Shown here in pieces: positions 1 through 9,400 of a DNA stretch of 64,000 nucleotides (position 1 is its first letter; each line of letters starts with the position of its first letter). The notes beneath the pieces were generated by a model. The model saw only the letters and a program-made list of their open reading frames with translations. It was not told where the DNA came from and did not search any database. This stretch comes from Pontibacter virosus (GTDB taxonomy: Bacteria; Bacteroidota; Bacteroidia; Cytophagales; Hymenobacteraceae): NCBI RefSeq assembly GCF_003096355.1, contig NZ_QEKI01000008.1, forward strand, positions 104,276 to 168,275. The letters run 5' to 3'. The position numbers were made by a program, and so were the translations under genes.

Positions 1-1
1 G

Positions 2-388
2 CTGTGCATTAGCTGGAAATTGAAACCAGATACAGAGCAGTTCCGGAATCTCTATTGGCAGGTATTGCAATTTGTAAAGAACAGTCCTAACATTCGTTTT
101 TACAGTACGGATATTTCGCGCATTGGCCCCCTGGATGCTGAGCAGGAAGCCTGGTTGAGTCGCGAGTATTACCCACAGGTGTCCGATATCATCGGCGAGG
201 ACATCTATGCAGCTGTGATCTTCTCGGAGGGACATTTTAAAGCACTGGTCAACAATTACATCGCATCCCAACTGCTTCCGCTGCATGAGTTCATACACTT
301 CAATTACTTTACAGTAAAAGAAGAGGCCATGGATTGGCTCCTGTATATGCAAAAAGGTCAGGACCTTGCCATCTTTGCAAAATCCTGA
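2..388 (+). CDS. STAS/SpoIIAA-like protein, 5'-truncated by window
   Basis: The frame is open from base 2 and has no stop before the first possible start (TTG at 20), so the true start probably lies left of the window and about 128 C-terminal residues are present. I cannot name a family with certainty. The layout matches the intact gene at 2159-2650: an alternating strand/helix pattern, a PQV segment after an aromatic-rich helix, a hydrophobic strand (AAVIF here, VAIVM there), and an ending in which a charged EE pair precedes a Trp-Leu helix. Both may be SpoIIAA/STAS-like regulatory domains, and the two genes look like paralogues. The gene runs convergently into the glutamate dehydrogenase gene with a 28-base gap. 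No membrane segment is visible. Confidence 0.6.
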   Translation: MCISWKLKPDTEQFRNLYWQVLQFVKNSPNIRFYSTDISRIGPLDAEQEAWLSREYYPQVSDIIGEDIYAAVIFSEGHFKALVNNYIASQLLPLHEFIHFNYFTVKEEAMDWLLYMQKGQDLAIFAKS

Positions 389-416
389 CCTTAACTACTA
401 TAGCTGTTCTAACCCA

Positions 417-1841
417 TCAAGGGAAAATGCCGAGCGCTTCATAGCTGACCCCAATCTTTTCGATGGCCGAAAGGAAAGCTGCTGTGCGCATGTCTTCCAT
501 GTCTTTTCTGTTCATTACGCCCCTGATCTCATGATATGCATTGATCATGGTGTCCTCTAAACCGGAGCGCACAAGGCTGATCTCATCAGATCCCTGAATA
601 AGCAAACTGCGTTCGTGCGTGGACATGCTTTTGCCAGAAGCGCTTTCTATCGCATTTACGAGTCTGCGGTGACTGGCTTCTTCGGCCCGCTTGCCCATAC
701 GCCCAAACCGCACATTCGACAGGTTTTTGAGCCACTCGAAGTAAGAAACAGTCACACCGCCGGCATTGATGTAAAGGTCAGGTATAATGATAACGCCTTT
801 TTCAAGCAGTATTTTCTCAGCATCACGGGTAACAGGGCCATTGGCACCTTCCGCAATTATTTTGGCTTTGATGCGGGCGGCATTATCGGCGTGAATCTGA
901 TTCTCAAGTGCAGCAGGAAGCAGAACATCACATTCCTCTTCCAGCAGTTCAGCTGAGTTGTTAAAGTTCTTGCACTGCCCAAAGTTCAGAATGGAGCCCG
1001 TTTCGCTACGATGTTTAAAAGCCTCGGCCACATCAATGCCGTTCGAATTGTATATACCTCCTTCGCGCTCGGCTATACCTATGATAACGGCGCCGCTCTG
1101 CTGACAGAAGTGTGCTGCGTTGTAGCCTACATTACCAAGACCCTGCACAATAATGCGCTTGCCCTCCATGGTATTGCCTTCTAATCCTGCCTTTTTCATA
1201 AGGTCAGTATCGCTGAAAGCCTCGCGTATGCCATAGAAGATTCCCAAACCAGTGGCTTCTGCACGGCCCCGTATACCTCCCTGGCCTACAGGCTTACCCG
1301 TTACGCAGCCCAAGGCATTGGTTTCGCCATATTTAAGCGCCTGGTAAGTGTCAGCGATCCAAGCCATTTCCCGGCTGCCGGTTCCGTAGTCGGGAGCTGG
1401 TACGTCCATACCCGGGCCGATCAGGTTTCTCTTGATCAGTTCAGCCGCATACCGGCGTGTTACTTTCTCAAGTGTCTTCACAGAGCTGGTACGCGGGTTG
1501 ATCTTAACACCACCCTTAGCGCCTCCGAAAGGAACGTCCACCACAGCGCACTTAAACGTCATTAGCGTTGCAAGGGCCTTCACCTCATCCTCGTCTACCT
1601 GCATGCTAAATCGAATACCACCTTTCGATGGAAGTTTATGGTGGCTATGCTGTACTCTGATGCCTTCGAACACTTCTACGCGGCCGTCAATTTCAACCGG
1701 AAAGGACACTTTATAAACACTGTTGCAGGTTTTGATCTGTGCTAAAATACCAGGGTCGAGCTTTGAAAAACTGGCAGCGTGGTCGAAGAACTGGTGCACG
1801 CTTTCCAGAAATTTTTTGCCCTCATTTTCGGTGTTTGCCAT
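417..1841 (-). CDS. gdhA: Glu/Leu/Phe/Val dehydrogenase (glutamate dehydrogenase)
   Basis: Catalyses reversible oxidative deamination of glutamate to 2-oxoglutarate and ammonia in the cytoplasm, linking nitrogen metabolism to the TCA cycle. The 474-residue product has the substrate-domain motif KGGIRF (about residue 73), Lys in TFKCAV (97), the catalytic Lys of PFGGAKGG (109), an Asp in PAPDYGTG (151) and a Rossmann dinucleotide motif GLGNVG (about 234-239). Length is slightly above the usual 410-450 residues because of a longer C-terminal tail. The start ATG at 1841 gives the expected N-terminus. The family also contains leucine and valine dehydrogenases. The K-GG-I-R-F context favours glutamate, but coenzyme choice (NAD or NADP) cannot be read off. 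It is a single gene, convergent with the partial gene on its 3' side. Confidence 0.92.
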   Translation of the reverse strand: MANTENEGKKFLESVHQFFDHAASFSKLDPGILAQIKTCNSVYKVSFPVEIDGRVEVFEGIRVQHSHHKLPSKGGIRFSMQVDEDEVKALATLMTFKCAVVDVPFGGAKGGVKINPRTSSVKTLEKVTRRYAAELIKRNLIGPGMDVPAPDYGTGSREMAWIADTYQALKYGETNALGCVTGKPVGQGGIRGRAEATGLGIFYGIREAFSDTDLMKKAGLEGNTMEGKRIIVQGLGNVGYNAAHFCQQSGAVIIGIAEREGGIYNSNGIDVAEAFKHRSETGSILNFGQCKNFNNSAELLEEECDVLLPAALENQIHADNAARIKAKIIAEGANGPVTRDAEKILLEKGVIIIPDLYINAGGVTVSYFEWLKNLSNVRFGRMGKRAEEASHRRLVNAIESASGKSMSTHERSLLIQGSDEISLVRSGLEDTMINAYHEIRGVMNRKDMEDMRTAAFLSAIEKIGVSYEALGIFP

Positions 1842-2158
1842 ACGAGTTTATATTATTTTGGTGAATGCATTAAATGAGTTTAGAACGTCTGCGGGGGTAA
1901 TTTGTTTGCTTAAGGGCTTTTGTTTCAAAATCTGGCCTGAGTGCAAGGAAAATAATTTATCGACTTAGCACCTTGTAAGTAAGCCTGTTAGGTTCAAATA
2001 ATATATGAATCCAATAAAATATTTAATTATATTTTGTTAATGATATATAAATATTACATCTTTGTTTATGACATAACCTTTTCGATCTGAGTTTTGTCAA
2101 AATAAATCAGTCATGTATTCTACTTTATGGCCTTTCGCCGCATAACCTGATACGTATC
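1842..2158. other. AT-rich intergenic region between divergent genes
   Basis: This 317-base gap separates the divergent glutamate dehydrogenase and SpoIIAA-like genes, so it must carry both promoters. It is very AT-rich around 1990-2070. I could not find a clean TAnnTTTG -7 element for either gene; the closest is a CATCTTTG near 2057-2064 on the plus strand. No ORF, repeat or structured RNA is evident. Confidence 0.4.
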
Positions 2159-2650
2159 ATGTATACAGATAATTTAATGGGTGCCAATGCCTTTGGCAAA
2201 CATTTTTCGGTAAATGACCAACACAGGAGCGTGTTGCAGGAGCAGCTTAGACTGGCCTATAACCACGAGGAAGAAACACTTTATATTAAGTGGGAGGGAG
2301 AGGTAAGTTCAAGCGAGCTGCGGCAGGGATATGCGCACATCATGAACATGGTGCATACCTATAAGCCTCAAAAGTGGATCATGGATCTACAAAGCAGATT
2401 AGCCATTGAGAAAGAGGATCAGCAGTGGGTGTTCAAGTACGTTTTCCCGCAGGTGCTGCGCACCGTGAACAAGAATGTATTTGTAGCGATCGTCATGCCG
2501 GTGTTCGCCTACAACAGTGTTGTGAATGAAATAGATGGAGACGAACTGATCGACGGGGATAACTTTATGATCATCCATCATTTTCTGTATAAGGAAGAGA
2601 GCCGTCGCTGGCTGCACGAAATGGCCGAAACGGATCTGAAAATGGCCTAG
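2159..2650 (+). CDS. STAS/SpoIIAA-like domain protein
   Basis: A 163-residue soluble protein with no signal peptide or membrane segment. After a 30-residue N-terminal tail, the pattern LYIKWEGEVSSSEL, then a helix, then KWIMDLQSR, and later FVAIVMPV is the strand-helix alternation seen in SpoIIAA/STAS-like domains. Many such proteins in Bacteroidota have no assigned role. It shares its layout and its Trp-Leu C-terminal helix with the truncated gene at the left edge, so the two are probably paralogues. It is monocistronic, with a strong hairpin directly after its stop codon. The domain assignment is inference from the pattern, and a specific function cannot be given. Confidence 0.7.
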   Translation: MYTDNLMGANAFGKHFSVNDQHRSVLQEQLRLAYNHEEETLYIKWEGEVSSSELRQGYAHIMNMVHTYKPQKWIMDLQSRLAIEKEDQQWVFKYVFPQVLRTVNKNVFVAIVMPVFAYNSVVNEIDGDELIDGDNFMIIHHFLYKEESRRWLHEMAETDLKMA

Positions 2651-2668
2651 GTATAGCGTTGTATAAAA

Positions 2669-2712
2669 AAAGAGGTCCGGCGTACGTGTATAGCACGTGG
2701 CCGGACCTCTTT
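2669..2712. terminator. Bidirectional rho-independent terminator
   Basis: A 12-base perfect stem, AAAGAGGTCCGG at 2669-2680 with CCGGACCTCTTT at 2701-2712, separates the convergent genes at 2159 and 2733. An A-run before it and T-rich sequence after it allow use from both sides. Confidence 0.85.
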
Positions 2713-2732
2713 AGTATATGGGTGGGTATAGT

Positions 2733-3332
2733 TTAGTGAACCGAGATAAGCTCCACATCAAAAATGAGGGTTGTGTTCGGGCCGATAGCGTCACCTGCTC
2801 CCTGGGAACCATACGCTAACTGCGAAGGGATGAACAGTCTCCACTTGGCACCTTCCTTCATCAACTGAAGTGCCTCTGTCCAGCCCGCGATTACACCGTT
2901 TACCGGGAAAGTGGCTGGCTGTCCGCGTTCGTAGCTCGAGTCGAATACCGTACCGTCGATCAAAGTGCCATGATAATGCGTCGTTACTTTGTCGGAGGCC
3001 GCAGGTGACTTGCCTGTGCCTTCCTCCAGGACCTGATACTGTAGGCCGCTTGGCAAAGTTTTTACACCTTCTTTGTTTTTGTTTTCGGCTAAAAACGCTT
3101 CGCCGGCTTTCTGGTTTTCACCGCCTTTGGCACCTTGCTTCTGTTGCATCTCCTGCTGTAGCGCCATCATAGCCATCTGGATTTCCTGATCTGATAAGGT
3201 CGATGGTTGTCCGGCAATAACCTCTTTCAGGCCTTTCAAAAAAGATTCCGCTTCGATGTCGATGCCCTGCTTTTTAAGGTTGGCAGCCATGTCGCGGCCA
3301 ATAATGTAGCTTATTTTTTCCTGTTGTGTCAT
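2733..3332 (-). CDS. FKBP-type peptidyl-prolyl cis-trans isomerase
   Basis: Accelerates cis-trans isomerisation of X-Pro bonds and often acts as a folding helper. The 199-residue product has an FKBP_N-type helical dimerisation region (about residues 1-85, including a Gln-rich stretch with MMALQQEMQQK) and then a complete FKBP domain (about 95-199) with the GLQYQVLEEGTG entry, the YHGTLIDGTVFDSS core, FPVNGVIAGW and LAYGSQGAG. There is no signal peptide, so it is cytoplasmic, as in the FklB/FKBP22 type rather than periplasmic FkpA. The ATG at 3332 starts MTQQEKISY, typical for this group. It is transcribed alone and ends at the bidirectional hairpin 2669-2712. Confidence 0.92.
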   Translation of the reverse strand: MTQQEKISYIIGRDMAANLKKQGIDIEAESFLKGLKEVIAGQPSTLSDQEIQMAMMALQQEMQQKQGAKGGENQKAGEAFLAENKNKEGVKTLPSGLQYQVLEEGTGKSPAASDKVTTHYHGTLIDGTVFDSSYERGQPATFPVNGVIAGWTEALQLMKEGAKWRLFIPSQLAYGSQGAGDAIGPNTTLIFDVELISVH

Positions 3333-3424
3333 GTATAAAGGTATAAATGATAGGATTGTTTTCTGGATGGTAAAGGTACGGTTAATGGAGGGATTAACCT
3401 ATAATGGACTGTAGCAGGATAAAA

Positions 3425-3448
3425 AAAGCAGGTTGGGAAACCTGCTTT
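3425..3448 (-). terminator. Rho-independent terminator of the 43-aa ORF
   Basis: Stem AAAGCAGGTT (3425-3434) with AACCTGCTTT (3439-3448). On the minus strand it is followed by a run of seven T (3421-3427 on the plus strand is all A). It lies 28 bases past the stop of the small minus-strand ORF 3477-3608. Confidence 0.8.
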
Positions 3449-3476
3449 ATAAATTATCAAAACAACAGTAGCAAGC

Positions 3477-3608
3477 CTAGAGATACAAGTGTATGTCTTC
3501 TTCGTGGAGGTCCATTTGGAGCTGCTCTGGCGATATCCAGCCTTTCATGAAATAGCCGAATGTAGTACCAATAAGCAGGAGAGAGGAAATTGTCGTAAAG
3601 CGCATCAT
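3477..3608 (-). CDS. Small single-pass membrane protein, acidic tail
   Basis: A 43-residue ORF starting with a double ATG (3608) and reading MMRFTTISSLLLIGTTFGYF, then a polar tail containing MDLHEEDIHLYL. Residues 4-20 form one hydrophobic helix and the tail is acidic. The case for a real gene is that a clean terminator with a T-run sits 28 bases after its stop on the same strand, which nothing else nearby would use. A second short ORF of the same design (helix plus tail with EEDI) lies at 6151-6312. Its function is unknown. It may be a small inner-membrane stress or regulatory peptide, but that is a guess. Confidence 0.5.
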   Translation of the reverse strand: MMRFTTISSLLLIGTTFGYFMKGWISPEQLQMDLHEEDIHLYL

Positions 3609-3802
3609 GTTTATTAGCCTGAAGAGTTAAACTTAACTTTCTTAACGCTATATAGGGATTAAGGTTGTGGCTCTTACCGGCTCATTTCTTGTATTTTAAC
3701 ACTATAACAGAAAAGTGTCTGTTTTAACCAAAGATAAGGCCAAAAGATGGCTGCTTATAATTATTAGTGGCTGATTTTTGTGTTTTCTCCTTTTCTTTCC
3801 GC

Positions 3803-3810
3803 TAACTTTG
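3803..3810 (+). promoter_or_regulatory. Bacteroidota-type promoter (-7 TAACTTTG)
   Basis: TAACTTTG matches the Bacteroidota -7 consensus TAnnTTTG. A TTTTTG about 22 bases upstream can serve as the -33 element. It fires rightwards, either to a possible 47-codon ORF at 3831-3974 (starts MRPSGKYL, no family recognised) or as a long leader to the glutamate-synthase-like gene at 4080. The rest of 3609-4079 shows no other gene or structure. Confidence 0.55.
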
Positions 3811-4079
3811 CACTATTAATCATAAAGATTATGAGGCCATCGGGCAAATACCTTTCTTCCTGGCTTGCTATACCTGCTTCGGGTCTTGTAGCAGCTTCTC
3901 ATCACGTGGTAATGTGTAATGGGCTGAATGGCTATTGCCTTAACTTTTTTTCCTCCCCCAAGGCCTTTAACTAGTAAGCCGGAGTTTATAACTCTGGCAC
4001 CCCGCACACAAAACTGGTAATTACGTATTTCTGGTTTATCAATTTTCTTCATCTAATTCATTTTCATTGATTTTTCATC

Positions 4080-5636
4080 ATGGCAAGTAAGGTCAGTGTA
4101 AGGCAATCCATGGGATACGCCTTCTTATCAGCTTATTTGATTACCTTGTTCTTATCAGTGTTTGAGCGGCAGTACCTGTGGCTTTTCGTGGCCATTGTAC
4201 CGCTGCACCTGCTGTATCTGCGCAATATCCGGCAGGGCAGGCATTCTATTTTGCGCAACTATCCGCTGGTAGGCTACCTGCGCTATTTCTTTGAAAGCAT
4301 CCGACCGGAGCTTCGGCAGTATTTTTTCGAGTCTGACCTGGATGGCAAACCCTTCAGCCGCCGCCAGCGCTCCATTGTGTACCAGCGTGCCAAGAACGTG
4401 CGTCAAACGGTGCCTTTCGGTATGCAGGCCAATAGCCAGGAGGCCGGTTTTGAGTGGATTGCCCACACCATGTTCCCGGCGCATGTGCAGGCCCAGGACC
4501 TGCGCGTGACAGTAGGGGGCACCCGCTGCAAGCAGCCGTATAGCGCCTCTATCTACAATATCTCGGCTATGAGCTACGGCTCATTGAGCAAAACGGCTGT
4601 TACCGCGCTTAGTGCAGGTGCAAAACTGGGCGGCTTTGCGCACAATACCGGAGAGGGTGGCGTGAGCCCCTTCCATGTTGAGGGCGGCGGCGACCTGATC
4701 TGGCAGATCGGTACGGGTTACTTCGGCTGTCGCGACAAAAACGGTAACTTTTCAGAAGAGCTCTTCCGCGAGCAGGTAGCGCATCCGCATATTAAAATGG
4801 TGGAGATTAAGCTGTCGCAAGGCGCCAAGCCAGGCCATGGTGGTATACTGCCAGCCGCTAAGAACACACCGGAGATCGCGGCTATTCGCAAGGTAGAGCC
4901 TTACACCACCGTAGCCTCTCCACCGGCGCACTCCGCTTTCAGCGACCAGTTCACTATGCTGCTCTTCGTTGAACAGCTGCGTGTCCTGTCAGAAGGCAAA
5001 CCTATTGGTATTAAGCTCTGTATAGGAAATAAACAGGAATTCGAGCTCCTGTGCAAAGAGATGAAGCACAACCGCATCTATCCGGATTTCATTACGATAG
5101 ATGGAGCTGAAGGCGGTACCGGTGCTGCACCGCTGGAATTTACCGACAGCTTGGGTATGCCACTTTATGATGCGTTGGCCTATGTGCAGCACATGCTCGA
5201 GCAGTATGGCCTGCGTGACGAGATCAAGCTGATAGCAGCAGGTAAGATCATTACCGGCGTGGACATCATCAAGGCCATTTCGCTGGGTGCCGACATCTGC
5301 TACAGCGCACGCGGTATGATGTTCGCGCTGGGTTGTATACAGGCCCTGCAGTGCGACTCGGGTCGCTGCCCGGTAGGTATAGCCACCCAAGACAAGAACC
5401 TGTACAAAGGACTGGACGTAGCTGATAAAAAGGTGCGTGTGGCCAACTTCCACGGCAATACCATTAAGTCTACCATCGAAGTGATGGAAGCCTGTGGTTT
5501 TGCTTCGCTGGAAGGCATTACACCAGACAAAATATTCAGACGAGTTGAGCAGGGACAAACGAGGAGCTTCCGGGATATTTACTTTCCGAAAAAGCCTTCG
5601 TCCAGTCCTATCAGCAAAAATTACGTACTAAACTGA
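4080..5636 (+). CDS. FMN-binding glutamate synthase family protein
   Basis: A 518-residue protein related to the synthase (FMN) domain of glutamate synthase, without the amidotransferase domain. The N-terminus (about residues 10-45) has two closely spaced hydrophobic segments (YAFLSAYLITLFLSVF and LWLFVAIVPLHLLYL) that likely anchor it to the inner membrane. The catalytic barrel follows with ISAMSYGSLS, HNTGEGGVSPFH, the loop GTGYFGCRDKNGNF, EIKLSQGAKPGHGG, the TIDGAEGGTGAAPLEF phosphate-binding loop and the Cys-rich CDSGRCPVGIATQ. Stand-alone proteins of this type are common in Bacteroidota and are not proven glutamate synthases, so the substrate remains unknown. It is followed after one base by the Rnk-like gene, and the two probably form an operon. 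Confidence 0.88.
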   Translation: MASKVSVRQSMGYAFLSAYLITLFLSVFERQYLWLFVAIVPLHLLYLRNIRQGRHSILRNYPLVGYLRYFFESIRPELRQYFFESDLDGKPFSRRQRSIVYQRAKNVRQTVPFGMQANSQEAGFEWIAHTMFPAHVQAQDLRVTVGGTRCKQPYSASIYNISAMSYGSLSKTAVTALSAGAKLGGFAHNTGEGGVSPFHVEGGGDLIWQIGTGYFGCRDKNGNFSEELFREQVAHPHIKMVEIKLSQGAKPGHGGILPAAKNTPEIAAIRKVEPYTTVASPPAHSAFSDQFTMLLFVEQLRVLSEGKPIGIKLCIGNKQEFELLCKEMKHNRIYPDFITIDGAEGGTGAAPLEFTDSLGMPLYDALAYVQHMLEQYGLRDEIKLIAAGKIITGVDIIKAISLGADICYSARGMMFALGCIQALQCDSGRCPVGIATQDKNLYKGLDVADKKVRVANFHGNTIKSTIEVMEACGFASLEGITPDKIFRRVEQGQTRSFRDIYFPKKPSSSPISKNYVLN

Positions 5637-5637
5637 T

Positions 5638-6048
5638 ATGGAAAATGTGATCTATCTGACGGAGCAGGACTATAAGCGCCTGATCGAACTGGTGCAGCAG
5701 CAACGGCAGGGGCCGGGTATGCAAGCTAACATTGCCAAACTTGGCGAGGAGCTGAAGCGGGCCAAAAGAGTCGCCTCGGAAGAAATTCCGGCTGAAGTGG
5801 TGACGATGAACTCCAGCGTATTGCTGCGGGACATGAAGAGCGGCAATGAAATGGAGATTACCTTGGTATACCCGAAGGATGCCGATGTGAACGCCCGAAA
5901 GATTTCGATTCTGGCGCCAGTTGGTACTGCCATCATAGGCTGCAAAGAAGGCGATGAGGTGGAATGGCCTGTGCCATCCGGTACCATCAACTACAAGATA
6001 GAAAAAGTAACTTTCCAACCGGAGGCTTCCGGCAACTTCGCACTATAA
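5638..6048 (+). CDS. GreA/GreB-family factor, Rnk-like
   Basis: A 136-residue protein with the C-terminal FKBP-like domain of GreA/GreB (LLRDMKSGNEMEITLVYPKDAD, ISILAPVGTAIIGCKEGDEVEWPVPSG) preceded by a short helical N-terminus (about residues 1-45) rather than the full GreA coiled coil. That architecture is typical of Rnk, the regulator of nucleoside diphosphate kinase, which binds RNA polymerase and competes with Gre factors. The ATG at 5638 is 1 base after the stop of the glutamate-synthase-like gene, so translation is probably coupled. A strong terminator follows at 6067-6112. The exact role in Bacteroidota is not established. Confidence 0.85.
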   Translation: MENVIYLTEQDYKRLIELVQQQRQGPGMQANIAKLGEELKRAKRVASEEIPAEVVTMNSSVLLRDMKSGNEMEITLVYPKDADVNARKISILAPVGTAIIGCKEGDEVEWPVPSGTINYKIEKVTFQPEASGNFAL

Positions 6049-6066
6049 GGTAAAGTTATACCTGCC

Positions 6067-6112
6067 AAAAAGCCAGCCCGCTATACCTGTCTAGGTCGCG
6101 GGCTGGCTTTTT
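6067..6112. terminator. Strong rho-independent terminator
   Basis: A 15-base stem at 6067-6081 and 6098-6112 (AAAAAGCCAGCCCGC with its exact complement), with A and T flanks on both sides, 19 bases after the Rnk-like gene. The loop contains the iterated TATACCT word. Confidence 0.9.
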
Positions 6113-6150
6113 GCTTTTAAACATGACTGAAGACTTAGACTTGAGTCTGA

Positions 6151-6312
6151 TCAGGCATAATCGTTTACGTCTTCGTCCCACAAGTCAAAGTCGATGTCTT
6201 CCTCGTCTATTCTGGTACTCAGGTATACATATGCGGCCAAACCCAGAAATAGGAGCGTAGAGCCAATCAACGCCAATGGTATACCTTCTTTGTCTTTATT
6301 TTTAGTTTTCAT
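6151..6312 (-). CDS. Small single-pass membrane protein, acidic tail
   Basis: A 53-residue ORF: a basic start MKTKNKDKEG, a hydrophobic helix at about residues 12-32 (LALIGSTLLFLGLAAYVYL), then a very acidic tail (RIDEEDIDFDLWDEDVND). It lies alone on the minus strand between two terminators, 6067-6112 and 6391-6420. The design resembles the 43-residue ORF at 3477-3608, including the shared EEDI in the tail. No family is recognised. Coding status rests on the coherent helix-plus-tail design and the matching neighbour. Confidence 0.5.
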   Translation of the reverse strand: MKTKNKDKEGIPLALIGSTLLFLGLAAYVYLSTRIDEEDIDFDLWDEDVNDYA

Positions 6313-6390
6313 AGTTGAGAGTATTGTCTGTAGCTATATACCTTGCTCTGTTGTAATTTGTTGTCAAGGTGTTGACTGTCAGCAGCTATA

Positions 6391-6420
6391 AAAAAGAAGG
6401 CCGGACATTTGCCCGGCCTT
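6391..6420 (-). terminator. Rho-independent terminator of icmF
   Basis: Stem AAGGCCGG (6397-6404) with CCGGCCTT (6413-6420). On the minus strand it is followed by a T-run (plus strand A's at 6390-6395). It lies 45 bases after the icmF stop. Confidence 0.85.
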
Positions 6421-6465
6421 TGCTTCTAATAACGCCGGCAAGAGCCGACATCGTATACGTGGTGC

Positions 6466-9400
6466 TTACATATTTCTGCGGTACTGGCCGCCTACTTCAA
6501 ACAGGGCATTGGTGATCTGACCTAGTGAGCAGTACTTCACCGTTTCCATCATCTCTTCGAAAATGTTACCGTTGTTAATGGCCACCTGCTGGATGCGCTT
6601 GAGCATGTCGGCTGACTTGTCAGCATTGCGCTCGTGCAAGCCTTGCAGCATGGAAATCTGGTACTGCTTTTCTTCCTCTGTTGCCCGGATAACTTCTGTC
6701 GGGAGCACTGTAGGAGAACCGGTAGAAGAAAGAAACGTGTTTACCCCAATGATCGGATACTCGCCTGTGTGCTTCAGCGTTTCGTAGTACAAGCTTTCCT
6801 CCTGAATCTTGCCGCGCTGGTACATGGTTTCCATGGCACCCAGCACACCGCCACGTTCCGTGATGCGGTCGAATTCTGTCAGCACAGCCTCTTCCACCAG
6901 ATCCGTCAGCTCTTCGATGATAAACGAGCCCTGCAGCGGGTTCTCGTTCTTGGCCAGGCCGAGCTCACGGTTGATGATCAGCTGAATAGCCATGGCGCGA
7001 CGAACAGAAGCTTCGGTTGGCGTCGTGATCGCCTCGTCGTAAGCGTTGGTGTGCAGCGAGTTACAGTTGTCGTAAATCGCATAGAGCGCCTGCAGCGTGG
7101 TGCGGATGTCGTTGAAGTCGATTTCCTGCGCGTGCAGCGAGCGGCCGGAGGTCTGGATGTGGTACTTCAACATCTGCGAGCGGGCATCGGCGTTATACTT
7201 GTGCTTCATCGCTTTCGCCCAAATTCTACGCGCCACACGACCGATCACCGCATACTCCGGATCGATGCCGTTAGAGAAGAAGAAACTCAGATTCGGCGCA
7301 AACTTGTTGATGTCCATGCCGCGGCTCACATAGTACTCCACGAAGGTGAAGCCGTTGGCCAGCGTAAAGGCCAGTTGCGAAATTGGGTTGGCGCCTGCCT
7401 CGGCAATGTGGTAACCTGAAATGGATACCGAGTAGAAGTTGCGCACGTTCTTATCAATAAAGTAAGCCTGCACGTCACCCATCAGGCGCAGCGAGAACTC
7501 CGTGGAGAAGATACAGGTATTTTGTGCCTGGTCTTCTTTCAGAATGTCGGCCTGCACCGTGCCACGAACAGCTGCCAGCGTACGGGTTTTGATCGGCTCG
7601 TATACCTCAGCCGGCAGCACCTGGTCACCGGTTACACCGAGCAGCATCAGGCCTAAGCCATCGTTGCCTTTTGGCAGCTCGCCCTGATACTGCGGACGAG
7701 CTATACCTTTCTCTTTGTATATAGCGTCAATTTTCTGGTTGATTTCTTCTTCCAGACCGTTTTCCTTGATGTACAGCTCACACTGCTGGTCAATAGCGGC
7801 ATTCATGAAGAAGCCAGTCAAGATCGCGGCCGGACCGTTTATGGTCATGGAAACCGAGGTCATCGGGTCGGCCAAGTTAAAGCCAGAGTACAGTTTCTTG
7901 GCATCGTCGAGGCAGCAGATGCTTACGCCCGAGTTACCGATCTTACCGTAAATGTCCGGTCTGAAATCCGGGTCTTCGCCGTAAAGTGTTACCGAGTCGA
8001 AAGCCGTGGACAGGCGCTTGGCTGGCATACCTAAGCTCACATAGTGGAAGCGACGGTTGGTTCGCTCCGGTCCGCCTTCGCCCGCAAACATACGGGTCGG
8101 GTCTTCGCCTTCACGCTTGAACGGGAATACACCCGCCGTGTAAGGGAATTCGCCCGGTACGTTCTCCTGCAGGTTCCACTTAAGCAAATCACCCCACGCT
8201 TCGTAGCGCGGTGTAGATACCTTCGGAATTTGCAGGTGAGAAAGCGACTCCGTATGCGTCTTGATCTTCAGTTCTTTGTCGCGCACCTTGAACACGTAGA
8301 ACTCGTTCTTGTAGGCCTGTACTTTTTCTTTCCAGTTCTCAAGGATCTTCTTGTTTTGTCCGTCCAGTCTAAGTTCTACTTTGGAATAAGCCTGCTCGAG
8401 CTGTTTGATCAAACGGTCTTTATCTTCCACCTCGATCCCTTGCACCGCCTCGATCGACTTCTTGATGCCGTACAATTTCTGGGCGACTTCGGCCTGATCC
8501 TTCGTCCACTTGTCGTAGTTGCGGATGGTCTCGGAGATCTCAGAAAGATAACGGGTGCGGGCAGGAGGGATGATGAACACCTTCTCCGACATTTCTTTAG
8601 AAGTCTGCAGGTTAGAGTCGAACTCCACGCCTTTTTTCTTCGACAGCTTGGCCATCACGGCGCGGTATAGCTGGTTCATGCCCGGGTCGTTGAACTGTGA
8701 GGCGATGGTGCCGAACACCGGAATCTCCTCGTCGTTGATATCCCACAACTGGTGGTTGCGCTTGTATTGTTTTTTCACGTCACGCAGGGCGTCAAGGGCA
8801 CCGCGCTTGTCAAATTTGTTCAGGGCGATTACGTCGGCAAAGTCGAGCATGTCGATCTTCTCGAGCTGCGTGGCAGCGCCATACTCCGGCGTCATCACAT
8901 ACAAACTCATGTCCGAGTGCTCGATGATCTCCGTGTCAGACTGGCCTATACCTGAGGTTTCGAGGATGATCATGTCAAAATCGGCAGCCTTCACGATGTC
9001 CACCGCATCCTGCACATACTTGCTCAGGGCGAGGTTGCTTTGGCGGGTAGCCAGCGAGCGCATGTATACCCGCTCGTTCGAGATCGAGTTCATCCGGATA
9101 CGGTCACCAAGCAGGGCGCCGCCTGTTTTGCGCTTCGATGGGTCTACTGAAATGATAGCGATTTTCTTCTTTGGGAAGTCTATCAGGAAGCGACGCACAA
9201 GTTCGTCAACCAACGAGGATTTACCGGCACCACCTGTGCCCGTTATACCTAGCACCGGGGTTTTTACCTCTTTGGCCTGCTCTCTTACTTCGTTCAGAAT
9301 GCTGCGGGCTTCTTCCGGGAAGTTCTCAGCCGCTGAAATAAGACGGGCAATGGATTTAGGGTCTTTGTCACGCAGATGCCTGGCTTCGCCGTTTAGGTCT

